A model generated the notes under the pieces. That model saw only the letters and a program-made list of their open reading frames with translations. It was not told the origin of the DNA and did no database searches. From Coemansia sp. RSA 922 (Eukaryota > Kickxellomycota > Kickxellomycetes > Kickxellales > Kickxellaceae), in assembly GCA_027577415.1 (NCBI GenBank), contig JANBQS010000952.1, positions 1 through 10,088 on the forward strand: a stretch of 10,088 nt of DNA, given 5' to 3'. A program made the translations under genes and the position numbers. Below are positions 1 through 6,791 of this stretch, piece after piece. Every line of letters begins with the position of its first letter. The stretch's first letter is position 1.

Positions 1-1494
1 TGCGAGGGATGTATTTCGTCTATGCTGTCGCTAAAGTACCATTTTGCCGTGCCGGGTGGTCGGTTCCGCGAGATTTATTATTGGGACACTTATTTCACTC
101 TCGAGGGTATGCTACGGTCGGGACTGAAAGATTTGACGCGGTCGATTATCCGAGACTTGCTCGCATTCGTCGACTTTCATGGCTTTGTGCCCAATGGAGC
201 TCGTGTCTATTATTTGAACCGCTCACAGCCGCCAATGTTGGCACTCATGGTCAAGATCTATTACGAGCATACTGGCGACGCTGCATTCGTTGCTGAAGCA
301 CTGCCTCTCTTGGAAAAAGAGCACGCGTACTGGCAAGCAAACCATCTAGTCAATATGACTAAGCCCGATGACTCGGGCACTGTGCAATTGAGTCGCTATA
401 TCGTCGATACTGACCAGCCACGCCCCGAGGCGTACACAAAGGACTACGAGCTTGCGCACAATGCTACTACTGACCCCGCTGTTCAGGCCGCCCTTTACGC
501 GGATATGGCTACGGGCGCCGAATCTGGCTGGGACTATTCCACGCGCTGGGTCAAAAATCCCTCGGCGCAAGTAGACCGTCTTCTCTATGGAATTCGCACG
601 CGCCAAGTGATACCAGTCGAGCTCAACGCTATTTTGTACCAAGTAGAGCAAGCACTGGCCAACTTTGTTGATATAGCTAACAACTCTTCACCATCCGCCA
701 ACTATAGAGAGCTGGCTCAGACTCGACGTAATGCCATGTACAGCATGTTTTACGATCAGCCGTCGGGTCTCTTTTACGACTATATCTTGGACGAACGTCA
801 GCGATCGAATATTCTGTCGCCTGCTGCGCTCTGGCCTTATTGGTCGTTTGGAGCCGACGAAAGTAACACGTCGCATGATGGCGGGGCTCGGGCCAACGCA
901 GCATTCTCGCCGGTGGGTAGAATACTTGGCAAAAGTCCCGGCGGATTTCCCGCGACGCTCTACAACAGCGGACAGCAGTGGGACTACCCCAGCGTGTGGC
1001 CGCCATTGCAATACGTTTTGATGCAAGCAGCGCTAAACACTGGCCATGTAGATTTGGCTACGCAGTTGGCGCAGACGTTCGTCCAGTCTGTGCTGTGCGC
1101 TTGGTATAAAACTGGCGGCTCCATTCCGGGGATACTCGAAAAGCTGCCAAATACGACCGATTCCGGCCATATGTTTGAAAAGTTTGATAGCACGCAGATT
1201 GGCAAGGAAGGTGGAGGCGGTGAGTACAACGTTCAAGCCGGGTTTGGATGGACCAATGGCGTATTGATATGGACGTTGGACACCTTTGGCAAGTCGCTTG
1301 TTGCGCCATCATGTCCTGGCACCCCGCTTGGCGCAGACAGCGTAGCTACAAGCTCTGCGACACCTGCTAGTGCTACAACTCTTGCGACACCTACTAGTGC
1401 CACGTCGGATAGCAACAGTATTTCTTCCACGCCACCATCAGTTTCTTTGTCCTCATCGGCGCCCGCAATGGCGACGTCATCATCCACGCCCTAG
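1..1494 (+). CDS. Secreted GH37 trehalase, 5'-partial
   Basis: Alpha,alpha-trehalase of glycoside hydrolase family 37, which hydrolyses trehalose to two glucose molecules. The frame is open from base 1, so the gene begins upstream. The ATG at 22 lies inside the conserved domain and is not the true start; about 100-150 residues are probably missing. The first trehalase signature PGGRFREIYYWDTYF is at 52-96 and the second, QWDYPSVWPP, at 976-1005. ESGWDYSTRW holds the likely catalytic acid Asp (codon 532-534), and the glycine-rich GGGGEY...GFGWTNG block is at 1210-1260. Several N-glycosylation sequons (NRS, NMT, NAT, NSS, NTS, NTT) and a Ser/Thr/Pro/Ala-rich tail of about 60 residues (from about 1310) suggest a secreted, O-glycosylated enzyme rather than cytosolic neutral trehalase. 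The tail has no hydrophobic GPI-type end. The stop is TAG and no intron is needed. Confidence 0.95.
   Translation, partial: CEGCISSMLSLKYHFAVPGGRFREIYYWDTYFTLEGMLRSGLKDLTRSIIRDLLAFVDFHGFVPNGARVYYLNRSQPPMLALMVKIYYEHTGDAAFVAEALPLLEKEHAYWQANHLVNMTKPDDSGTVQLSRYIVDTDQPRPEAYTKDYELAHNATTDPAVQAALYADMATGAESGWDYSTRWVKNPSAQVDRLLYGIRTRQVIPVELNAILYQVEQALANFVDIANNSSPSANYRELAQTRRNAMYSMFYDQPSGLFYDYILDERQRSNILSPAALWPYWSFGADESNTSHDGGARANAAFSPVGRILGKSPGGFPATLYNSGQQWDYPSVWPPLQYVLMQAALNTGHVDLATQLAQTFVQSVLCAWYKTGGSIPGILEKLPNTTDSGHMFEKFDSTQIGKEGGGGEYNVQAGFGWTNGVLIWTLDTFGKSLVAPSCPGTPLGADSVATSSATPASATTLATPTSATSDSNSISSTPPSVSLSSSAPAMATSSSTP
1357..1410 (+). repeat. 27-bp tandem repeat in trehalase tail
   Basis: Two adjacent 27-bp units begin GCGACACCT (1357 and 1384) and encode ATPASATTL followed by ATPTSATSD. 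The period is a multiple of three, so the repeat lengthens the Ser/Thr-rich tail without shifting the frame. Tails of this kind often vary in length between strains. Confidence 0.7.
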
Positions 1495-1890
1495 TACTCT
1501 AATAATACGTCAGATTTTTTGAGCAACATCTGATTCGGATGGTCCAAATATGAACACCCCCATCTTGTTCGTAATTATTGGGCCCTTGTTTTCGACACTA
1601 GCGCATTCTAGAGCCCTCTCTTTTTTTTTTTTTGCTTTTTGTGCAGTAACTGTGTGCATATTTTTGTGTGCGACATCTCCATCTACAGAATGTGGGGGAT
1701 GGTGGATGGCAGTAAGAAATGTGGTCCTCGGAATGCAGTCCTTGTTTTAGTCTTTTCTCGTTTATAATACGCGGTCTGCGATAGCTGGGCTTCTCTTCTA
1801 AAGTCAAACTTTTTCACATCTTGTTTCTCTCAAATATTATTGCCTGATATACTCATTAATACTCTATTTTTTCATATAACTATCTCTACA
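1495..1890. other. Intergenic region, trehalase 3' end and promoter of next gene
   Basis: This 396-bp spacer separates two plus-strand genes. Just past the trehalase stop is a small inverted repeat (TCAGAT 1510-1515, ATCTGA 1528-1533, 12-nt loop). A run of 13 T lies at 1621-1633. A TATAAT-like element at about 1763-1768 sits about 125 nt before the next ATG. A 66-codon open frame at 1550-1750 spans the T run, and its composition looks like chance. Confidence 0.6.
1763..1768 (+). promoter_or_regulatory. Possible TATA element of the Ala/Pro-rich protein gene
   Basis: TATAAT lies in an AT-rich patch about 125 nt upstream of the ATG at 1891. The distance allows a transcription start near 1795-1830 and a short, T-rich leader. 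The call rests on sequence only. Confidence 0.35.
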
Positions 1891-2373
1891 ATGTACAAGA
1901 CCGCTATCGCTCTGATCGCCGCTCTGGCCGTTGTCATGGCTGAGCACGAGGCTGCCGCCGCAGTTGCTCCCGCCATGGTTGTTGCCAATGCTCCAGCCGG
2001 CGTTCCCGCTGGTATGCCCGCAGCTGCTGCACCAATTGTCATCCCTGTTACAGTCCCCGCTCAGCCCGCAGCGGGAGCTCCCGCACCAGGCACCATCGTC
2101 GTTGCTGCACCTCAGCCCGCGCCCAACGGCGCCAAGCCTGCTGCCCCTGCTAACAGCAAGCCCGCTGCCGACGACAAAAAGCCCGTGGCATCGGCCAAGG
2201 CCAAGCCTGCTTCGGCTAGCGCCAAGGAGAGCCCCAACGCTTCCAGCTCCGATGCGAAGATTGCCAAGGATGATGCCAACGCTGCCTCGGTCTCTACTGC
2301 CGCCACCATCAACACGTCGTTCGCCGCTGTCGTCTTGGCCCTCACTGCTGGAGCTCTCTCTGCCCTCTACTAA
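1891..2373 (+). CDS. Small Ala/Pro-rich putative GPI-anchored surface protein
   Basis: This 160-residue protein belongs to no family I recognise, but its layout is clear. Residues 1-17 form a signal peptide (MYKTAIALIAALAVVMA, cleavage probably just after). Next comes an Ala/Pro/Val-rich stretch to about residue 90, then a Lys/Ser/Ala/Asp-rich stalk with motifs such as KPAA, KPAS and KDDANAAS. A C-terminal hydrophobic segment (about 143-160, FAAVVLALTAGALSALY) follows a run of small polar residues, as in GPI attachment signals. An in-frame ATG at 1840 would add 17 residues ahead of the signal peptide. I prefer 1891 because the signal peptide then starts at residue 1 and the upstream stretch is leader-like. 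Strong preference for GCC/GCT, AAG and CCC codons suggests high expression. A cell-wall or surface role is inferred. Confidence 0.8.
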   Translation: MYKTAIALIAALAVVMAEHEAAAAVAPAMVVANAPAGVPAGMPAAAAPIVIPVTVPAQPAAGAPAPGTIVVAAPQPAPNGAKPAAPANSKPAADDKKPVASAKAKPASASAKESPNASSSDAKIAKDDANAASVSTAATINTSFAAVVLALTAGALSALY

Positions 2374-2482
2374 ATTTATGACATGTTCTTACCTCGAGTT
2401 GAATGAGCTAATAGTTGTTGCATCTTTTTACGATATTTTGAAAAAAAAAAAGGGTCTAGCTCTTTTGTTTGCTGCTGCCGCC

Positions 2483-2488
2483 AATAAA
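2483..2488 (+). terminator. Polyadenylation signal AATAAA
   Basis: AATAAA lies 110 nt after the stop of the Ala/Pro-rich protein gene, in an AT-rich 3' region. A second AATAAA at 2513-2518 runs into an A-rich stretch just before the convergent transporter gene. Either could direct 3'-end formation. Confidence 0.45.
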
Positions 2489-2524
2489 CAATATCTGGAC
2501 AAACAAAATTATAATAAAAAAAAC

Positions 2525-3721
2525 TCAAGCTAGAGTGCTAACATCTTGGACGCGCGTCTTGGAGTCTGGATCAAACAAGCCACTTCCAGCCACCGATCTG
2601 TTATCGTCATCGTGACTAGCAATAGGCGCAGTAGCAACCTCAGCTCCTTGGTTGGGCGCAAGGTCGCCGGGAATCGGCGTGCGGAAGCCATAGACGCGCG
2701 CCATGCGCACAGGCGCGACTTGGGGGATAATGTAGTAGACAAGCAAGCCGACAACAATCATGACAAAGGCACCGGCGTAGATGGGCGTGATCGGGTTGTG
2801 GAACATGTACTTGGCAAAGATCAGGCCGTAAAAGTCGCTGGTCAGAATCGACAAGTTGTAGAACGTGGCCGAGCTCAGGCGGAACAAAAAGGGAGCAATC
2901 GAGTAGAGAACAAACATCACCAAGTCGAATCCGATAGTAAACCCAACAATCTCCTTGGTCCAAGTCATTTTCTTCAGCCTGTCGTGCTCGATAATACCCA
3001 TTTGCACGCCGTTAATCAAGGTGCCAAAGAAGCCCAACCATGCGACGGTCTCGTACTGTGGGCGATGGCGCACGATAAACTCCTCTGTAGTGTTGGATAA
3101 GGCGTAGCATGTGGCACCGATCAGCATGAAAATGTCTCCTCGAGCTGCGTCTGTAGCCAAGTAGTTCTTGCCGGCATCCATGTCGCCCTTGATCAGGAGC
3201 CCCATGCCGCCCAGGCAGATCAACACGCTAAGGATATGAGTCCACTTGTAACGCGTGTGCATCAAAAAGTACGCCAACACCATGACACAAGGCAGCGTCC
3301 ACGTGTCTAGCAGCATGCACGACAGCAGCGACGTGTAGCTAAAGGCCTTGATGACAAAGAAATTGCCCTCGACGTCTACCAGCGCCATGAATATGTACCA
3401 GTAGTACCGCTTCTTGATGTTGAGCCACACCTTGCGTGGACCCAGACGTACCAGTGTCAGCGGCATGTATACTATCAGTAGCAACGCATAGACCAGAAAA
3501 CTCTGAAAGTTGGGCGTCGTCACAGTCTGCCGCTCCGCAAGCTTGTTTGACAGAACTGACGTCGACGTGATACACAGCGACAGAATTTGGCCTAGCGCCA
3601 GAATCAACAAGAACCGTTTCCAGTCGTTGCGCAGCGCCCTGAGTGCTCCAATAGGGTCAAGGGCCCTGAGTGCTCCAATGGGGTCAAGAGCCCTGAGAGC
3701 CCTGAGAGGTGAACAAGCCAT
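2525..3721 (-). CDS. SLC35F1/F2-family transporter (drug/metabolite transporter fold)
   Basis: This 398-residue multi-pass membrane protein resembles the SLC35F1/F2/F6 (DUF914) family. About ten hydrophobic helices are visible, roughly at residues 36-56, 74-92, 107-125, 130-152, 161-177, 195-211, 225-244, 258-279, 285-305 and 313-332. The family's best-conserved block spans 115-152 (VDVEGNFFVIKAFSYTSLLS, then a DTWTLPCV stretch). It corresponds to the VDVEANYLVVKAYQYTT region of animal SLC35F members. The hydrophilic C-terminal tail of about 60 residues ends STLA. The start at 3721 is the first ATG and the stop is TGA. Substrate cannot be read from sequence; human SLC35F2 is known for importing the drug YM155. 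The first 30 residues are an odd ALRALDPIG repeat. The gene is intronless and convergent with the Ala/Pro-rich protein gene. Confidence 0.92.
   Translation of the reverse strand: MACSPLRALRALDPIGALRALDPIGALRALRNDWKRFLLILALGQILSLCITSTSVLSNKLAERQTVTTPNFQSFLVYALLLIVYMPLTLVRLGPRKVWLNIKKRYYWYIFMALVDVEGNFFVIKAFSYTSLLSCMLLDTWTLPCVMVLAYFLMHTRYKWTHILSVLICLGGMGLLIKGDMDAGKNYLATDAARGDIFMLIGATCYALSNTTEEFIVRHRPQYETVAWLGFFGTLINGVQMGIIEHDRLKKMTWTKEIVGFTIGFDLVMFVLYSIAPFLFRLSSATFYNLSILTSDFYGLIFAKYMFHNPITPIYAGAFVMIVVGLLVYYIIPQVAPVRMARVYGFRTPIPGDLAPNQGAEVATAPIASHDDDNRSVAGSGLFDPDSKTRVQDVSTLA
3636..3706 (-). repeat. 27-bp tandem repeat in the SLC35F N-terminal codons
   Basis: Units start at 3636, 3663 and 3690 (plus strand GCCCTGAG...), with a period of exactly 27 bp. 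The first two are full units differing at about two bases and the third is partial. A further GCCCTGAG copy follows at 3699. They encode ALRALDPIG repeats ahead of the first membrane helix. The near-identity suggests recent slippage or duplication. Confidence 0.85.
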
Positions 3722-4091
3722 CTTTAATTTTCCTCAAACGTTGTCGTTTATGAAACGGTCAAGGTCACTGCCTAAAAATGGCAAAGTTGCAGTGAATTAA
3801 AAAAAATATGTAGAAAACTGTAGATAACAGAAGAAAAGAAGAGGAAAAGGAGTATGTGGTGAGGGGAACAAATAGTGTGAAAAAAAAAAAAAAATTTTCG
3901 AGGATTTACAGTTCCGTACTTTCTAACCACCCCCAATCACATGAGCAACTAGAGACTCTTGTAAATCCTTTTAATTACCACACGAAATATGTGTGAACAT
4001 GTTCGCGTATCAACGTTAATAACTTGCAATCGTATGATATATTTAGCAAATACCAAGACAGAGCAACTATTCGACCAAGTGTTTAGCTCCT
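3722..4091. other. Intergenic region, SLC35F promoter and 3' end of F-box-like gene
   Basis: This 370-bp spacer separates two minus-strand genes. The half next to the transporter start is purine-rich on the plus strand, hence CT-rich on the sense strand. It includes a run of 15 A followed by TTTT at 3880-3898. These are typical of fungal leaders and core promoters. The remainder is AT-rich and presumably carries the 3' end of the upstream gene. I see no RNA gene or mobile element. Confidence 0.5.
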
Positions 4092-5840
4092 TTAGCGTGG
4101 CGATGGCGAAGAGCCGTGGGCTACAATGTGCTCGACATGACGCCATTTGTCAAATAGGCGTTCTAGGCGCTGCGCATGCTGCTTAAAATCGCCAGCCTCG
4201 CTTAGCTCTACCATTTTCTCCAGGAGCTTTTTGGGCTTGAGGTCACGATGAGTTATATAGTTAAAGTTTGGGCAAACCAATGCCAGAAGCAGTAGACACC
4301 TCGCACATACCTCTACCTTAAATGCCATATAAAACGACAAATGCCAGCACTGGAACCGATTGGGCGTCGAGCTGTAGTTTGCGAGTACGTAGGCTGGCGG
4401 CTCGTTCGCAGCTAGGTCAGCAGGCGGCGTGTGGATGTGAGCCTCCATGGTATGTAGATCGGTGAGCAGGGGCAGCGACTTTACCAGGTTAAGGACCTCC
4501 CAGAGACTCATATACGTGTCAGGTAGCGCTAAAACTTGGGTACAGACGTGGTCTCCAAACATCGAAATTGCCTGCTGAAGATGGTGGGAATATGACGAAA
4601 ACTGGCCAAACTCCCTTACCGCTGCACCTGGACCGATTTGCAACACAAGTCGTGTATAAGAGTCAAAGTTGTTGTCAAAGGAGTTTCTAATAAGGCCTAC
4701 CGATCGTGTAATCTTGACGTGCTGCAGACTGGGGTGACTAGTAGGCGTAAGCGACTTGTAGACTCAAAGTATGTCGACCAACGGTGGACCCAACATTAGC
4801 TGCAGGCTTTGGAGCTTGGTCACGTTGCCCCTGAAAGGAGTATCGTCACCAAATAGATAGCGCCCTTTGATATGTAGATGCCGAAGATTGGGAAAAGGAA
4901 CTGCGCCTTTAAAGGCTAGCTGCGAGGGCCTGTGAAAAATATCCTTTTCTTCAAGACAGAGTGTCCGCAGCCAATGGTACGTTGCAAAAGTGCCATCGTC
5001 ACTCTGGATAAGACCCGATATGTCTTCGAATTCTCTTCCTCTGATCGTCAATGACTCTAGTGTCGATGCACAACGACGGGCAAGTGACCCAATCTGACCC
5101 ATGCCATTATGATATTCGTAATTTATGTGTACCATGTTGCAGATGTCATTCACTGGTAGATCAATGGACATCAGCTGGTATCTGTCGTCGAATCTAATGC
5201 GATAGGTAAGCATAAAAAGTCGTGCGAGTAGGTATTGCGTATGGCAGCATGATATCGTAGGTGTAGATTCGTTTCCAAAGTAACCCGACACTCTAATATC
5301 CCTGGCCTTGGGTGCCATCCGCTTGGTGTGCTGCACAAAAGCATCGATGTTGGCCTCGATGTCGGAAACTTTGGGTAGCGGTGGTAAAATTATGTTGCTG
5401 TTTTTGAGATCCAGCTGCCCAGAAAAACGGAGTTCTACCGAGTGAGCCATTGGAAATGCGCTGGCATTGTAGGACTTTTCTAACATCTCTAGCATCTTGC
5501 CCGAGTAGACGCTGTGCTCATCTAGAGTAATTTTTAGCTCTCGAGCAAAGTGATGCTCAGGATAGTCTGAATGCACGTAAAAGCCGGAGCTAACTCCCCA
5601 AGTATAGCATAAGATATCATGGTGTCTGTTGAGGCTGATATGAATTGAACCAGAGTACTTTGAGTAGACAACCGCTCGAAAGTTGCTACACACCCACAGC
5701 AGTGGCATCAGTAGCGCCTTGGATTCGGCAAATATCATGCTGCTATGGTGAGAGATGTGGTTGACCACCGTCAGAACAACGTGAGGCGGGAGACGCTGGA
5801 AGTGTGATTCGGTTTGCATGTTAAAGCAGGGTGGAGGCAT
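4092..5840 (-). pseudogene. F-box-like protein gene interrupted by an in-frame TGA
   Basis: A single reading frame of 583 codons runs from the ATG at 5838-5840 to TAA at 4092-4094. One in-frame TGA at 4764-4766 (codon 359) divides it. The N-terminus (residues about 14-65: LPPHVVLTVVNHI, then PLLWVCSNFRAVVYSKY) is a degenerate F-box-like motif. The rest is the leucine-rich, repeat-like body of a family I recall as expanded in Coemansia and relatives, with no assigned function. Text after the stop continues in the same frame with family-like blocks: YKSLTPTSHPSLQHVKIT, LVLQIGPGAAVREF, LVKSLPLLTDLHT, LLLALVCPNF. The TGA is therefore more likely a nonsense substitution than a real end. I found no sensible GT-AG intron that removes it and keeps the frame. 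An in-frame ATG at 5817-5819 is an alternative start. The product may be a 358-residue truncated protein, a readthrough protein, or nothing. Confidence 0.8.
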
Positions 5841-6045
5841 GGGGAAAATAAGAAAAGTAGGCAGACTGGCTTTAGAGTAATAAAAAATGACAAGGGGTTA
5901 GAAGAAGAGAAATAGGAGAGAAGTTTGCATCCTGCTGCGGCGACAAGACAATCGCTGATGGTGGCTTGGCCTGATTACGTACAGGGTAGTCTCTCACTTG
6001 ATTTTTTATTTCGCAAGCAGCAAGCCACTTAATCGATTACTACAA

Positions 6046-6162
6046 ATGCCGCACCTGAGAGTCTACAAGTTCAATGCACCCGTAGCTACTACAAATGTAG
6101 CATGTCATTACTGCTCGGCAGAAAATGTGGCTTTACATATTGCCGAGCACATTCCCGTATGA
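6046..6162 (+). CDS. Possible 38-residue mini-protein with a C-x2-C-x7-H-x3-H pattern
   Basis: A short frame runs from the ATG at 6046 to TGA at 6160-6162. It encodes a protein starting MPHLRVYKF, with Cys20, Cys23, His31 and His35 in ACHYCSAENVALHIAEH. This order of putative zinc ligands resembles a compact Cys2His2 site, though the 7-residue spacing is shorter than the classical 12. It may be a real microprotein, the remnant of a larger zinc-finger gene, or chance. It lies about 120 nt before the start of the next plus-strand gene and overlaps the 6112-6149 inverted repeat. There is no other support. Confidence 0.2.
   Translation: MPHLRVYKFNAPVATTNVACHYCSAENVALHIAEHIPV
6112..6149. repeat. 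Perfect 9-bp inverted repeat, 20-nt loop
   Basis: TGCTCGGCA (6112-6120) is exactly complementary to TGCCGAGCA (6141-6149). The loop has a further ATGT/ACAT pairing that could extend the structure. It lies in the spacer between two divergent genes. It could be a protein-binding dyad, an RNA hairpin or a repeat remnant. Confidence 0.65.
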
Positions 6163-6283
6163 ATTACTGCTCCAAACCAGCGCCTATTTAGCCTTTCTCC
6201 GAACTTGGGGTCACTTTTTTTTTCCATTTTTTGGATTTACTCCTGACAGTCACGATACTTACTACTCTTGCCAATAAAAAACA

Positions 6284-6580
6284 ATGTACATCTTTATCTT
6301 TATCGCCGTTCTAAGCTGTCTGCTAGCTCTGTGTAGCTCGACATATGTTCAAATCAGCAACAGGAGTGTGATGTTGGTGTATGAGATAAACGACACGGCT
6401 TGCAAGAGGGCCAACCCTATTTTTAGCGGAATAAATAACCAAGTCATTACAAGTGGTTTTCCTACTGTTTTCTACTCTAACTCTGACTGTTCAGGTACAA
6501 TTGGTATAGCCTACAACGGCACTAGTTGTTGGCAAAATATCCCTCGGCCCATTCGCTCGTTTGCGGTTCAAGTGAGTTGA
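6284..6580 (+). CDS. Small secreted cysteine-containing protein, possibly beta/gamma-crystallin-like
   Basis: This 98-residue protein has an N-terminal signal peptide (about residues 1-19, MYIFIFIAVLSCLLALCSS). The mature part is only about 79 residues, with Cys40, Cys69 and Cys82 and sequons NRS, NDT and NGT. An odd number of cysteines leaves one unpaired unless it dimerises. The pattern FYSNSDCSG...GTSCWQNIPRPIRSF near the C-terminus reminds me of small Greek-key (beta/gamma-crystallin type) secreted fungal proteins, where SFxV ends the fold; this is a weak resemblance. A strong donor-like GTGAGT overlaps the last codons (6572-6577). Splicing to AG sites at 6620 or 6634 meets a stop at once, and AG at 6637 would add about 11 residues, so the unspliced end is preferred. 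Function unknown. Confidence 0.7.
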   Translation: MYIFIFIAVLSCLLALCSSTYVQISNRSVMLVYEINDTACKRANPIFSGINNQVITSGFPTVFYSNSDCSGTIGIAYNGTSCWQNIPRPIRSFAVQVS

Positions 6581-6791
6581 AATGGGCAATGGCACTACAG
6601 GCGTGGTAAGTTAACATCTAGTGACCACGGTAGTAGGCGCAAATAATTGAGACTGTGATCTCATTGCCTTAGGTATGATTAGCATATTCTTCTTCTATTG
6701 TGTTTTGCCAATACATACACATATGCGTTTATGACCCTCATCTCTCTTTGTCCCTTTCTATTTTTATGAATACTTTGCATTCGTACTGAGC

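Larger units (their letters stand above)
5841..6283. other. Divergent intergenic region with short repeats and a hairpin
   Basis: This 443-bp spacer lies between divergent genes. TACTACAAATG occurs at 6038-6048 and 6087-6097. ATTACTGCTC occurs at 6107-6116 and 6163-6172. A perfect 9-bp inverted repeat (6112-6120 and 6141-6149) has a 20-nt loop, and GCTAC/GTAGC at 6085-6101 can form a smaller hairpin. The leader of the minus-strand gene (about 5841-5890) is pyrimidine-rich on its sense strand. A 38-codon open frame at 6046-6162 is listed separately. Confidence 0.6.

Noticed and set aside
1550..1750. 66-codon plus-strand frame with hydrophobic residues
   Set aside because: It crosses a run of 13 T that creates the Phe stretch, and it has no family features or coding-like composition. 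It lies in the leader/promoter spacer.
1931..2533. 200-codon frame overlapping the Ala/Pro-rich gene
   Set aside because: It is Pro/Leu/Ser/Arg-rich because it is a +1 reading of GCC/CCC-rich codons. The other frame has a signal peptide and a GPI-type end.
2546..3100. 184-codon plus-strand frame opposite the SLC35F gene
   Set aside because: It is antisense to a clear ten-helix transporter and shows no recognisable protein features.
5940..6200. tRNA gene in the divergent spacer (GTTCAATGC resembled a B box)
   Set aside because: No properly spaced A box and no cloverleaf pairing could be built around it.
6572..6637. Intron at the end of the small secreted protein gene (GTGAGT donor)
   Set aside because: Two of three acceptors lead straight to a stop and the third adds only about 11 unconvincing residues.
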